Positions 1-7,155 of a DNA stretch of 7,607 nt are shown here, in pieces. Numbering within the stretch: position 1 is the first letter of the stretch; each line of letters opens with the position of its first letter. The DNA is from Thermodesulfobacteriota bacterium (GTDB lineage Bacteria; Desulfobacterota; DSM-4660; Desulfatiglandales; Desulfatiglandaceae). The notes under the pieces were generated by a model that did no database searches, was not told where the DNA came from, and was given only the letters and a program-made list of their open reading frames with translations. Location: NCBI GenBank assembly GCA_028278625.1, contig JANQDY010000182.1:1-7607 (forward strand), in the 5' to 3' direction. The position numbers were made by a program, and so were the translations under genes.

Positions 1-152
1 TCTGAACGCCTTTTTGGCCGCCTCAACTGAACAACTTATTAAAATCGCAGCATAATTTTCTTGTTTTTTGTTACAGGGTTTTAGGAAATAAGGCACTAAG
101 AAGTTATGAGTCTTCAGTTATCAGTTTTCAGACCACTGATAATTGACAACGC
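1..152. other. Window edge without a convincing gene
   Basis: No convincing gene lies here. Plus-strand frame 2 is open from the window edge to a TAA at 53-55 (17 codons, reading LNAFLAASTEQLIKIAA), which could be the amphipathic C-terminal tail of a gene entering from the left and converging on the peptidase gene. Seventeen codons are too few to call it. The remainder is AT-rich, with a hairpin at 114-146 described separately. Confidence 0.3.
114..146. repeat. Imperfect inverted repeat beyond the M23 gene
   Basis: TCAGTTATCAGT (114-125) pairs with ACTGATAATTGA (135-146) with one G-T mismatch across 12 positions, leaving a 9-base loop. It starts seven bases past the stop codon of the M23 peptidase gene, so it may act as a transcript end or mRNA-stabilising hairpin for that gene. 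No T-tract follows on either strand, so it is not a classical intrinsic terminator. The core also looks like a degenerate repeat of TTATCAGTTTTCAG type, so it could instead be a dispersed small repeat. Confidence 0.45.
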
Positions 153-1517
153 TCATTTGACGGCCTTCAGTTTTCGGGTCACGTTATCCTTGATCCAATG
201 GCTATCCCACCATTCGATGGGGTTGACAAAGAGGCCGCTGATCATCATGCCGAAATGGAGGTGATCGCCTCCCGCCAGTCCGGTCTGCCCCGTCAATGCA
301 ATAACATCTCCCTTTTTAACGGTTTCCCCGGTTTTCACATTGATCTTGCTCAGATGGCTGTATGTGGAGAAAAGGCCCTGTCCGTGATCAAGAACAACGG
401 TGAGACCATAGATGCCCAGGCGGTCTGAAAAAACGACGCGTCCGTTGTTGGCGGCGCCCACCTTTGAATGGGCCAGTGATGCCAGATCAACACCCAAATG
501 AACCTGTTCATCAACGATTTTGCCCTGGTAATAGTAGAGCCGTTTGTCTCCGAATCGGGCCATGTTGGCGGCATTCTTGAGCCTCAGCCATGTGCCCTCC
601 CAGAGCTTTCGAGGAGTGGCATCCGTCCTCAAATCATAAAATACCTTGGCGTTTTCCTTTCTGACGCGCTGGTTGATTTCAAGGAATTTGACGATGTTTT
701 TTGCGGTGGGGTCTTTCAGCTCCTGTAAAAAGTAGGGAAGCACCGCATCCAGGAACCGGTCAGAGATTTTGATCCGTCGGGTTCGGAATTTTTTGTTGCG
801 GATATGAATGCTACGGTTCAGATTGGCCTTTGAAACGTTTCCGGCTTTGTCCTTGGCCCACAGGGAAATTTGCACATCTCTGGGGGTGTCGATGGCAATT
901 CCGAAATAGCAGACATGCATCCCTTCTTCCGAACCCTTTTTGGCATGAAAGCCGGGGAAATAGCGCTCTCCCACGTAGAGTCCGCTTTTTACGGCATCAG
1001 ACGTTGTCTGGTAAACAATGAGACCACTCCCCCCTTTATTGACGTAATTCAGTTGGGTGACCAGCCTGAGGGCGGGAGGGATGGTATCCACGATCATCTT
1101 GTGTTCGGCAATGGTCAGGTTGCCGTCGCCCCCGCTGCTCCTTGAGTAATCCCATGCATAGACCTCCAGATCGGCTCTGCCCTGGGTGAGTTCGGAAGCG
1201 TCAATGGAGATGACCCCGTCAAACCGATGAACGCCTTCGGCGTTGAACAACCCTTCAAAGGTGAAGCGTTTTTCAAGCAGGGTTGTGTGGCGGCTTCCCT
1301 GTTTCAGGACGACTTTCACGGTTCTGATGCCGCTTTTTTCATCGGTCACCACCAGGGGGATCTCAGTGGTTTTGGTCAGATAGATGGGAAGACGTCCCAG
1401 TTGGATTTTGGGCCTTTCTCCCTCAAAAATGGCAACCAGAAACCAACCAATAAAACCAAAAACCAAAATGATGGCGCACACCGCCAGAATTAACGTCGTA
1501 TTTCGCTTTTTTCGCAT
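153..1517 (-). CDS. Membrane-anchored M23 family (LytM-type) metallopeptidase
   Basis: Probable zinc endopeptidase that cuts peptide cross-links of cell-wall murein in the periplasm, or a catalytically competent relative acting in envelope remodelling. Residues 8-30 form one hydrophobic segment preceded by MRKKR, which fits an N-in signal anchor. Residues about 36-145 and 146-240 look like two beta-rich Ig-like modules; the second includes an AKDKAGNVS motif common in bacterial Ig-like repeats. A helical linker (about 250-330) leads to the M23 domain. There HLGVD supplies His340 and Asp344, YSH supplies His388, and HLHFG supplies His419 and His421, so the zinc ligands (340, 344, 421) and catalytic histidines all appear intact. 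The ATG is preceded by AAAGGG at 5-base spacing. It lies 119 bp downstream of the deaminase gene on the same strand, so co-transcription is possible. Family assignment is firm; the physiological substrate is not known. Confidence 0.93.
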   Translation of the reverse strand: MRKKRNTTLILAVCAIILVFGFIGWFLVAIFEGERPKIQLGRLPIYLTKTTEIPLVVTDEKSGIRTVKVVLKQGSRHTTLLEKRFTFEGLFNAEGVHRFDGVISIDASELTQGRADLEVYAWDYSRSSGGDGNLTIAEHKMIVDTIPPALRLVTQLNYVNKGGSGLIVYQTTSDAVKSGLYVGERYFPGFHAKKGSEEGMHVCYFGIAIDTPRDVQISLWAKDKAGNVSKANLNRSIHIRNKKFRTRRIKISDRFLDAVLPYFLQELKDPTAKNIVKFLEINQRVRKENAKVFYDLRTDATPRKLWEGTWLRLKNAANMARFGDKRLYYYQGKIVDEQVHLGVDLASLAHSKVGAANNGRVVFSDRLGIYGLTVVLDHGQGLFSTYSHLSKINVKTGETVKKGDVIALTGQTGLAGGDHLHFGMMISGLFVNPIEWWDSHWIKDNVTRKLKAVK

Positions 1518-1636
1518 AATGGCCCTTTAGATATCAACAAAACATTCCGAAGGCAATGGTTTTTAGAAAAAAGGCCCAAAAGAACCGCTATCGAAGAACC
1601 GGCACGCGGACGCAAATGCAGGATGGAATTTGTCTG

Positions 1637-2998
1637 TTACGCCCGGATTTTGCTGCTGATTTCTCTCACGCGGACCATGATTTCTTGTGGATCCAGGAAA
1701 CGGAGCGCTCTTTCCGCCATGAGAATTTTGCCGTCCACAATCACGTCTTTTACATCGGCACCCGAGGCGGAATAGACCAGTGCCGCTGCCGGGTCGTAGA
1801 GGGGGGAGAGGTGGGGCGAATTCAGATCGACCACGATGATGTCCGCCTTTTTTCCCTTTGCAAGACTTCCCGTCTCATGGTCAATGCCCAGTGCCGCAGC
1901 TCCGCCGAGGGTGGCCATTTGAAGCACCTGCCAGGCGTTTGCCGTATCCGGCTTCCCGGTCATGACTTTTGACAGTTTGGCGGCGGTATCCATTTCGCCG
2001 AATAAATCCAAATTGTTGTTGGAAGCGGAACCATCGGTACCGAGCCCTGTTTTGATCCCCATGGCCAGGATCTTTGCCAGGGGCGCGACGCCCGATGATA
2101 ATTTCATATTGCTCTCGGGAACATGGATGATGCCGGCGTCTCTCTCGCTGAAGCATTCAAGTTCCCCTTCATCCAGATGGACGCAATGGGCTGCAATGAG
2201 GTCTTTATCCAACAGTCCCAGCTGGTCGAGAAAGTGGGCCGGCCTTTTGCCGTTGCGCTCCACAATTTCGGAGACTTCCTGCGCCGTTTCTGAAAGATGG
2301 ATTTGGAGGGGTGTTCCGTATTTTCCGGAGAGCTCCTTGGATCCACAAAGGGTTTTTTCGGAACAGGTAAGGGGGCTGTGGCAGAAAAGGCCTGGGGTAA
2401 TCCGGTCCGAGAATCCGTGCCATCTTTCCAGGAACCTCTGAGCGACGGCAAGGTTTTGTGCCGGGTCCGGAACGCCGGGGGCGGGAAAATCAATCACACC
2501 TTGCGCCAGCAATGCCCGAAGACCGGATGCGTTCACGGCACGGACTGTCTCATCCTGGAAAAAGTAGCCGTCAGCAAGGCATGTGGTTCCCGAAGTGATC
2601 ATTTCAATGCACCCCAGAAGTGTTCCCCAATAGACGGTTTCCTGCGAGAGGAAAGCGGCTTCAGCCGGAAATATCCTATCGAAAAGCCATTTTCTGAGCG
2701 GCATGTCGTCAGCGAAACCGCGAAACAGGGTCATGGCCGTGTGCCCGTGACCATTCACCAGACCGGGCATGATGATGGCGTCACCGGCATGGATGGTTTC
2801 AGGGAAAGAACCTTTCGGCAACGCTATTTCATCCCATGAACCGATCTCCACAATGCGGTCCCCGCTGATGAGAATGCATGCGTCCCTGATGATTTCCCGC
2901 CCGGGGGACATGGTAATTGCAGTACCGCCCCGGACAAGGACATGGATCGGTTTATCGGGACCACCAAAGTCATTGACGGGAGAATCATTCGATTTCAT
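1637..2998 (-). CDS. mtaD: Amidohydrolase, MTA/SAH deaminase family
   Basis: Cytosolic metal-dependent deaminase of the family that converts 5'-methylthioadenosine or S-adenosylhomocysteine to the inosine form, feeding methyl-cycle and purine salvage. The 453-residue length fits the family (about 430-450). An N-terminal beta strand region (17-75) precedes the barrel. The metal site is visible: His84 and His86 in NGHGH, His234 in IHLSET with Glu237 nearby, His271 in AAHCVHL, and Asp322 in LGTDGSASNNN. The stretch TLFRGFADDMPLRKWL (90-105) is typical of MTA/SAH deaminases rather than of guanine deaminase or chlorohydrolases such as AtzA/TrzA, but these cousins cannot be excluded by eye; 5'-deoxyadenosine is another possible substrate. 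HGH replaces the more common HTH. The ATG has an AAGGGG six bases upstream. It is divergent from the DUF1015 gene and has its own candidate promoter. Confidence 0.9.
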   Translation of the reverse strand: MKSNDSPVNDFGGPDKPIHVLVRGGTAITMSPGREIIRDACILISGDRIVEIGSWDEIALPKGSFPETIHAGDAIIMPGLVNGHGHTAMTLFRGFADDMPLRKWLFDRIFPAEAAFLSQETVYWGTLLGCIEMITSGTTCLADGYFFQDETVRAVNASGLRALLAQGVIDFPAPGVPDPAQNLAVAQRFLERWHGFSDRITPGLFCHSPLTCSEKTLCGSKELSGKYGTPLQIHLSETAQEVSEIVERNGKRPAHFLDQLGLLDKDLIAAHCVHLDEGELECFSERDAGIIHVPESNMKLSSGVAPLAKILAMGIKTGLGTDGSASNNNLDLFGEMDTAAKLSKVMTGKPDTANAWQVLQMATLGGAAALGIDHETGSLAKGKKADIIVVDLNSPHLSPLYDPAAALVYSASGADVKDVIVDGKILMAERALRFLDPQEIMVRVREISSKIRA

Positions 2999-3034
2999 GG
3001 AGAACCCCTTTTGAAATGACTTGACACCGGATAC

Positions 3035-3046
3035 GTTTCATGAAAC
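3035..3046. promoter_or_regulatory. Perfect palindrome in divergent promoter region
   Basis: GTTTCATGAAAC is a perfect 12-bp palindrome midway between the divergent deaminase and DUF1015 genes. It sits at about the predicted transcription start of the deaminase promoter, a position where a bound dimeric repressor could block initiation. The regulator is unknown and no regulator gene lies next to it, so the operator role is inferred from symmetry and position only. Confidence 0.35.
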
Positions 3047-3054
3047 TTTGGCCG

Positions 3055-3084
3055 ATTATTTTATCCATCCATTTTCCATGTCAA
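3055..3084 (-). promoter_or_regulatory. Candidate sigma70 promoter for the deaminase gene
   Basis: On the minus strand a perfect TTGACA (-35, 3079-3084) is followed after 18 bases by AATAAT (-10, 3055-3060, five of six matches). This predicts transcription starting near 3048 and a leader of about 50 nt before the deaminase ATG at 2998. The -35 box overlaps the ribosome binding site of the divergent DUF1015 gene. Confidence 0.5.
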
Positions 3085-3094
3085 GGAGTCATTC

Positions 3095-4450
3095 ATGTTG
3101 ACAATTGCGCCTTTCAAGGGCCTGACCTACAACTACCTTGAAAGAAAAGACCTATCAACCCTTGTTGCGCCTCCTTATGATGTCATCAACCAGGAAGAAC
3201 AGAGAGCATACTACCAGGCAGACCCCCACAATGTCATCCGATTAATCTTGGGTGAAAAAAGAACCGGCGATTCCGATTGGGACAACCGGTACACCCGTGC
3301 CGCGGACACCTTTCAAAGATGGCAGTCCAACCGGCAATTGATAAGGGCGGCCCGCCCAGCCATTTACCTGACGGCAATGACATACGATCCCGGCAACGGA
3401 ATGCCCATCAGGACCCGATGGGGGATCATTTGTCTGGTTAGGATTGAAGACGAGGGATCGGGGGTGATCCTTCCCCATGAAAGGACCTTTTCCGCGCACA
3501 AACAGGACCGTTTGAAGCTGTACAGAGCTTGCGGCGCCCAATTGAGCCAGATTTTCGGACTCTATGACGACCGGGAAAACGTGGTATTGAATGCGTGCCG
3601 CGCATCTGCCGAACTCACCCCTCAAATGGATTTTCAGTTGGCGGACGGGACCCGGCACAGGCTCTGGATCCTTGAAGATCGCTCGCTTTTCAAGAGGGTG
3701 GGGGAGAGCATGCGGTCAAAGGCGATCTTCATTGCCGATGGACATCACCGCTATGAGACATCCCGCAATTACAGAAATCTTCTGCGTGCCAGGCATGGGC
3801 GAAAACCTCCCAACAAGTCCTATGAATTTGTCATGATGTACCTTTCAAATATGCGTGACGAAGGGCTCACGATCCTCCCCGCCCACCGGATGATCAAAGG
3901 GGTTTCAGGCTTTGAAAAAGGGGCATTCATTGAGAAGCTGGAGGATTATTTCGACGTCACCCCCTTTTCCATCACTCCCGATGAAGTGGTGGCCCGCTAT
4001 AAGGACTTCAAAAACACGCTTTCGGAGATCGGTGAGGAGGGGAGCGCGTTCGCCTTTTTTCTACACGGCAGCCATGAGGCCTTTTGGCTTTCACTGAAGC
4101 CGGATGTTCAGGACAAAATGGGTGAAGACCTTCATCTTTCCCTCAAGAAACTTGACGTGGTGGTGCTGTCGCGACTAATCTTCCAGAAGTGTCTTGGGTT
4201 CACCCAGGAAGGGCTCGATGATGACGAGATCTTTCATTATCAGAGCAATACGGAAAAGGCCCTTTCGAGTGTGGTGGAGGGTGAGTATCAGATGATGTTT
4301 ATGCTCAATGCCACCAGAATTGAGCACGTGACGGAGGTGGCCAGGAACGGTCTTGTGATGCCTCGAAAATCCACCTATTTCTATCCCAAAGTATTGACGG
4401 GTCTGGTGTTCAACAAAATTGATCCCAAAGAAATCATATCGATTCCGTGA
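3095..4450 (+). CDS. DUF1015 family protein
   Basis: Conserved bacterial and archaeal family whose biochemical role I cannot name with confidence. Diagnostic stretches are present in order: the N-terminal APFKGLTYNY and VAPPYDVINQEEQ (5-36), HNVIRLILG (45-53), PHERTFSAHKQDRLKLYRA (127-145), and ADGHHRYET (214-222). The DGHHRYE motif resembles the GxxR-type motif of ParB/sulfiredoxin-fold enzymes, some of which are nucleotide-dependent kinases; that link is an inference. At 451 residues it is full length. AAGGAG lies six bases upstream of the ATG, giving a clear start. No transmembrane segment is seen, so it should be cytosolic. Its 3' end overlaps or nearly abuts the TrmN6-family gene, suggesting co-transcription. 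A divergent region shared with the deaminase lies upstream. Confidence 0.9.
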   Translation: MLTIAPFKGLTYNYLERKDLSTLVAPPYDVINQEEQRAYYQADPHNVIRLILGEKRTGDSDWDNRYTRAADTFQRWQSNRQLIRAARPAIYLTAMTYDPGNGMPIRTRWGIICLVRIEDEGSGVILPHERTFSAHKQDRLKLYRACGAQLSQIFGLYDDRENVVLNACRASAELTPQMDFQLADGTRHRLWILEDRSLFKRVGESMRSKAIFIADGHHRYETSRNYRNLLRARHGRKPPNKSYEFVMMYLSNMRDEGLTILPAHRMIKGVSGFEKGAFIEKLEDYFDVTPFSITPDEVVARYKDFKNTLSEIGEEGSAFAFFLHGSHEAFWLSLKPDVQDKMGEDLHLSLKKLDVVVLSRLIFQKCLGFTQEGLDDDEIFHYQSNTEKALSSVVEGEYQMMFMLNATRIEHVTEVARNGLVMPRKSTYFYPKVLTGLVFNKIDPKEIISIP

Positions 4451-5147
4451 GATTGTGCCGCGCCCCGATGAAGGGCTGGATCTGTTTTTGGACGGCCGGT
4501 TAAAACTGCTTCAGTTCAAGGGCGGTTACCGGTTTTCCGTTGATGCTGTCCTGCTGTCGCAATTTGCCGATGTCCATTCCGGGGATGTGGTGGTCGATCT
4601 GGGGACCGGTTGCGGTGTCATTCCTTTGATCCTTTTGTTGACGAAATCCCCGAACCATGTCTTCGGATTGGAAATCCAGCCCGAACTGGCGGATCAGGCG
4701 TGGCGAAATGCACGGCTGAACCATATGGAAAAGAGAATGGACGTGGTGATGGGAGACTTTCGACGACCGCCCTTTGGGAAAGGCTCGGCAAACCTTGTCA
4801 TCTGTAATCCACCCTACCGCAAATTCAAAAGCGGGCGCATCAACCCCGAACCGCAAAAAGCCATTGCCCGGCATGAGATATTGGGTTCCCTGGAGGAACT
4901 GGTGCGGGCCGCTGCTCCGCTGCTCGCGAAAAAAGGGCGGTTCGCACTGGTCTATCCCGCTGTTCGTCTCGCGGAGGCATTCGGTGCTATGCGACGTGTC
5001 AACCTGGAGCCGAAGCGGCTGAGGGTTCATTATCCGGATCTTGAATCGGAGGCCAAACTGGCGCTTATCGAGGCGATACCCGGCGGCCGCCCCGGTTTGA
5101 AAGTTCTTCCCCCCCTCCTGGCCCAGGGCGATTTTTCCATTGAATGA
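4419..5147 (+). CDS. trmN6: TrmN6-family tRNA/N6-adenine methyltransferase
   Basis: SAM-dependent methyltransferase of the TrmN6 (YfiC) family, whose characterised member methylates N6 of adenine 37 in tRNA1(Val). The SAM-binding motif DLGTGCG is at 60-66, the acidic strand-2 residue is in FGLEIQ (82-87), and the adenine-N6 catalytic motif NPPY is at 130-133, followed by the family's ARHEI (150-154). The N-terminal LKLLQFKGGYRFSVDAVLL (28-46) is also typical. The start is uncertain. TTG at 4419 would overlap DUF1015 by 32 bp. GTG at 4455 (codon 13) begins four bases after the DUF1015 stop and would remove residues that precede the conserved region. Neither has a strong ribosome binding site, which fits translational coupling to DUF1015. 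Length (230-242 residues) is normal. The exact tRNA or rRNA target outside gammaproteobacteria is not assured. Confidence 0.88.
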   Translation: MIPKKSYRFREIVPRPDEGLDLFLDGRLKLLQFKGGYRFSVDAVLLSQFADVHSGDVVVDLGTGCGVIPLILLLTKSPNHVFGLEIQPELADQAWRNARLNHMEKRMDVVMGDFRRPPFGKGSANLVICNPPYRKFKSGRINPEPQKAIARHEILGSLEELVRAAAPLLAKKGRFALVYPAVRLAEAFGAMRRVNLEPKRLRVHYPDLESEAKLALIEAIPGGRPGLKVLPPLLAQGDFSIE

Positions 5148-5160
5148 AGATCCTTCGGAA

Positions 5161-5418
5161 TCAATAGAGATTGACGGCATTCATCAACGGTTGTTCTATT
5201 CTTGCGGCTTCTCCTTTTGCCTTTACGGCATAACCCGTGCCGCTTCTTATTAAAAAAACGCGACCGGATTTGACCCCATGTATGCGGCAAGTGGTCTCGA
5301 TTTCATCCATGACCCTTCGGATTGTTTCTCCACTCAGAACCGAGACAGTGCCGTCCTTGATTTTGAGGGTGACTTCCGCCCCCATCAGTTCTCCACGGAT
5401 TTTATCAAAGGCGTCCAT
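5161..5418 (-). CDS. Small protein of unknown function, last gene of the rdgC-dciA operon
   Basis: I do not recognise this 85-residue protein. It has no signal peptide or membrane segment. The pattern suggests a mixed fold: a first strand (GAEVTLKIKDGTVSVL, 13-28), a helix (GETIRRVMDEIETTCRIHG, 30-48), then a strand pair (SGRVFLIRSGTGYAVKAKG, 51-69) and a short helical tail. It starts 10 bp after the DUF721/DciA stop codon; AGGAG exists upstream but 18 bases from the ATG, so translation may depend on coupling. It ends 13 bp from the convergent methyltransferase gene. Position in the operon is the main support that it is expressed, and suggests a link to DNA replication or recombination, but no function is claimed. 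Confidence 0.65.
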   Translation of the reverse strand: MDAFDKIRGELMGAEVTLKIKDGTVSVLSGETIRRVMDEIETTCRIHGVKSGRVFLIRSGTGYAVKAKGEAARIEQPLMNAVNLY

Positions 5419-5428
5419 ATCAATGTCA

Positions 5429-5773
5429 CTAAAAGGCTCCTACGGTGATTTTGATGCTGTCAACCGCTTTTCGGCCCAGTTTCCCATTGATTCTCTCAAG
5501 GATGATTTCCTTATGAAAACTGAGTTCCTGAAGCCATATGGAATCCGTTACCGTTATTGTCAACTGCTTCTTTCGGATTTTGGATGGCTGACAGTTTTCA
5601 GCATAGGTTTCGCCCACCACCTGCTTCCAGACCCGCCATATTTCAATATCGTCAGGCCGGTAGGGGAGGGTGCCGTCCGTCATGAGTGTGGCGATGACAT
5701 CTCCCACGGGGATCAGTTCGCTTCTGGGCCGTTTCCCTTGGGGACCGCTCTTCTGGTTGTGGGTGTTTTTCAT
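5429..5773 (-). CDS. dciA: DUF721 / DciA-like protein
   Basis: Member of the DUF721 family, which includes DciA, the ancestral bacterial factor that interacts with the replicative helicase DnaB and assists its loading at replication origins. The 114 residues begin with a basic, probably disordered tail (1-20). The conserved core is at about 43-112: IEIWRVWKQVVGE (43-55), then QPSKIRKKQLTITVTDS (62-78), WLQELSFHKEIILERIN (80-96) and KITVGAF at the end. This is the usual pattern of the DUF721 core, with an alternating strand followed by W..EL.F.K..IL..IN. Being short, it is the core with little extension. It lies 21 bp downstream of the RdgC-like C-terminal gene with only a weak ribosome binding site, so coupling is likely. 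A perfect palindrome immediately precedes its ATG. That it performs helicase loading here is inferred from family membership. Confidence 0.88.
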   Translation of the reverse strand: MKNTHNQKSGPQGKRPRSELIPVGDVIATLMTDGTLPYRPDDIEIWRVWKQVVGETYAENCQPSKIRKKQLTITVTDSIWLQELSFHKEIILERINGKLGRKAVDSIKITVGAF

Positions 5774-5785
5774 GATACCGGTATC
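5774..5785. promoter_or_regulatory. Perfect palindrome abutting the dciA start codon
   Basis: GATACCGGTATC is a perfect 12-bp palindrome directly before the dciA-like ATG and within the 21-bp gap after the upstream stop. It could fold the mRNA against the start region or bind a protein. With no loop the hairpin itself would be strained, so a protein site or chance is also possible. Confidence 0.25.
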
Positions 5786-5794
5786 CCATCAAGC

Positions 5795-6328
5795 TTAGGG
5801 CTGCCCGCTTTGACCCTCTCGAATCCATTGCACAAGTGCCGGCAATTCTCTGGTGGACCATTCGGGTGAGAGACGGTGTCTCAGGAACTCTCCATAGATG
5901 TCATCCACGGCCGATACCGCGGCTTCCATCAAATAGACTTTTTCATAGAAAAGACCATCCGGGTCCTCCCGCTTGTCCTGTACCACCTTGGGGGTTTTGA
6001 ACGTTCTGAAATTCATCCACAGCGCGTCCAGAACAAAGGTCCACTGGTTGTCGCCCATGGTGAGGACAACCGTGGCCTGCACGATCTCCTTGTTTTCCGC
6101 CAACGCAAAACGGGCTTCCTTCATGTCCTGGCTCTGGCCGCTGCAGACAATGGTTTCAAGGCCTCGCTCATTCTCTCCTTCAAGGGTGATTTTGCCGTCA
6201 AACCAGATGTCTACGGTCTCTTCCCCCAGCTTGAAATGTCCTTTATCCGTTTCCGTACGGAACCAGAGCCAGGCGAGGAACTCTCTTCCAAGGAATTCCG
6301 TTTTTCTCGCTTTTTCGAGCAACTGCAT
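5795..6328 (-). CDS. RdgC-like protein, C-terminal half (separate gene)
   Basis: This 177-residue protein matches the C-terminal half of RdgC, a ring-forming double-stranded DNA-binding protein that modulates RecA-dependent recombination in Escherichia coli. Family features from memory: FLGREFLAWLWFRTE (12-26) resembles the segment seen in long RdgC-like proteins of deltaproteobacteria. GLETIV (56-61), EARFALAENKEIVQATVVL (71-89), DNQWTFVLDALWMNF (93-107) and EAAVSAVDDIYGEFLRHRL (135-153) parallel, in order, the strand-helix pattern of the E. coli RdgC C-terminus. It has no signal or membrane segment. A strong GGGAGGAA ribosome binding site precedes the ATG, and the junction with the upstream gene is TGACCATG in a different reading frame. 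Identity as RdgC C-terminus is moderately certain; that the two halves assemble is an inference. Confidence 0.75.
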   Translation of the reverse strand: MQLLEKARKTEFLGREFLAWLWFRTETDKGHFKLGEETVDIWFDGKITLEGENERGLETIVCSGQSQDMKEARFALAENKEIVQATVVLTMGDNQWTFVLDALWMNFRTFKTPKVVQDKREDPDGLFYEKVYLMEAAVSAVDDIYGEFLRHRLSPEWSTRELPALVQWIREGQSGQP

Positions 6329-6330
6329 GG

Positions 6331-6954
6331 TCAGGGTTCCTCCCGAAGGTTAGAAGGGCTCAGATTGTCAATGAGATCAGGGACATTTCCTTGCTTTTCA
6401 GAATACGAGAGGGCGAGGGTATAGGGGCAGATCGCCCAAAGATGAAAGTCGAAAGTCTTTAGAAAGAGTTCCTGGAATTCATCACAGAGTTTGGTATTTG
6501 TGCAGCCGAAAAGGACGCTGCCGGTGACGGTGTTCCAAACCATGTCGTAGACCCTGGAGTTGGGGATCGCCCGTTTCATGAGCTTCATCTTGACCGCTTC
6601 CCGAATGTCCTCCCGCCGCCGTTTGGGCAGGAATTCCAGGTTTTCAGCGCCTTTGATCTTTTCTTCCGCTTCAAGGCTGTATTGTCTGATGGCCGTGGCG
6701 GGGATTTTTCTTTCATCCACCCGCAAGGACATGCCGATATAGGGCTCTTTCAGGAATTGCAGCCGCGAAAACCGGTTGTCGAACATGTCCATGATGTTGA
6801 CCCACCCCACGGAGCGTTCCTTTGTGGACGCTTCCGTCAGGTTCCTGAAGGCATGAGCGTTGATCCTTTCGGCCAGCCCTTCCAAGAAATCGTCCGCCGG
6901 TTTGCCCTTCACCTGATATCTGGAGAGACTGCCAGAGCCGCTGATAAGACCCAT
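6331..6954 (-). CDS. rdgC: RdgC-like protein, N-terminal half (separate gene)
   Basis: This 207-residue protein matches the N-terminal half of RdgC, a DNA-binding regulator of RecA function in Escherichia coli. Matching stretches, in order: VGWVNI (49-54, compare MGWVPP), SLRVDERKIPATAIRQ (76-91, compare RKEEKILPSPVIKQ), then the long helix KIKGAENLEFLPKRRREDIR (99-118) and the following MKRAIPNSRVYDMVW (126-140), which corresponds to LLPRAFSRFSQTMMW. GSVLFGCTNTKLCDEF (145-160) parallels GLIMVDCASAKKAED. E. coli RdgC has about 303 residues; this gene plus its partner total 384, so the pair is somewhat longer than the E. coli protein. AAAGG lies six bases before the ATG, supporting the start. 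It heads a four-gene minus-strand operon with its own candidate promoter. Symbol is given for the family; function in this lineage is inferred. Confidence 0.78.
   Translation of the reverse strand: MGLISGSGSLSRYQVKGKPADDFLEGLAERINAHAFRNLTEASTKERSVGWVNIMDMFDNRFSRLQFLKEPYIGMSLRVDERKIPATAIRQYSLEAEEKIKGAENLEFLPKRRREDIREAVKMKLMKRAIPNSRVYDMVWNTVTGSVLFGCTNTKLCDEFQELFLKTFDFHLWAICPYTLALSYSEKQGNVPDLIDNLSPSNLREEP
6337..6344 (-). promoter_or_regulatory. Strong ribosome binding site of the RdgC C-terminal gene
   Basis: GGGAGGAA on the minus strand ends eight bases before the ATG at 6328 and lies inside the last codons of the N-terminal gene. It is stronger than most in the window. Such a site would not be expected if this junction were a sequencing frameshift in a single gene, so it supports two true genes. 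Confidence 0.75.
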
Positions 6955-6982
6955 ATGATACCTTTCTGTCCCTTACAAAAGA

Positions 6983-7006
6983 AGGCCATTCTTTACCACA
7001 TGGCCT
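6983..7006. promoter_or_regulatory. Leader hairpin upstream of the rdgC operon (possible attenuator or terminator)
   Basis: AGGCCAT (6983-6989) and ATGGCCT (7000-7006) form a perfect 7-bp stem with a 10-base loop. On the minus strand TCTTTT follows directly; on the plus strand a seven-T run begins four bases after the stem. Read in the gene direction it lies inside the predicted leader about 29 bases before the rdgC-like ATG. It could terminate read-through from the kinase gene, attenuate the operon, or work in both directions. The stem is short, so the call is modest. Confidence 0.45.
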
Positions 7007-7048
7007 GTCCTTTTTTTGGTTTAAGATCCTTTGTCGGTGAAAGGCCGC

Positions 7049-7078
7049 ACCCTAGCAGAATCACATTAAGGGTGTCAA
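7049..7078 (-). promoter_or_regulatory. Candidate promoter for the rdgC-dciA operon
   Basis: On the minus strand a perfect TTGACA (7073-7078) is followed after 18 bases by TAGGGT (7049-7054), which keeps the first, second and last bases of the -10 consensus. Transcription would start near 7042, leaving a leader of about 88 nt before the ATG at 6954. The -10 is weak, so an activator or another start site is possible. Confidence 0.35.
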
Positions 7079-7104
7079 CAACGGGAACCATGGGAAAAGG
7101 GAAA

Positions 7105-7124
7105 GCCCCTTTGTTTGAAGGGCC
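7105..7124 (-). terminator. Candidate terminator of the hybrid kinase gene
   Basis: GCCCCTT (7105-7111) and AAGGGCC (7118-7124) pair with one mismatch around a 6-base loop. On the minus strand the stem is followed by a T-rich run interrupted by C (TTTCCCTTTT). It lies about 32 bases past the kinase stop codon. The interrupted T-run makes it a weak intrinsic terminator. Confidence 0.4.
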
Positions 7125-7155
7125 ATGAAACCGGCTAGGGGAGGGGAGCCGTGCG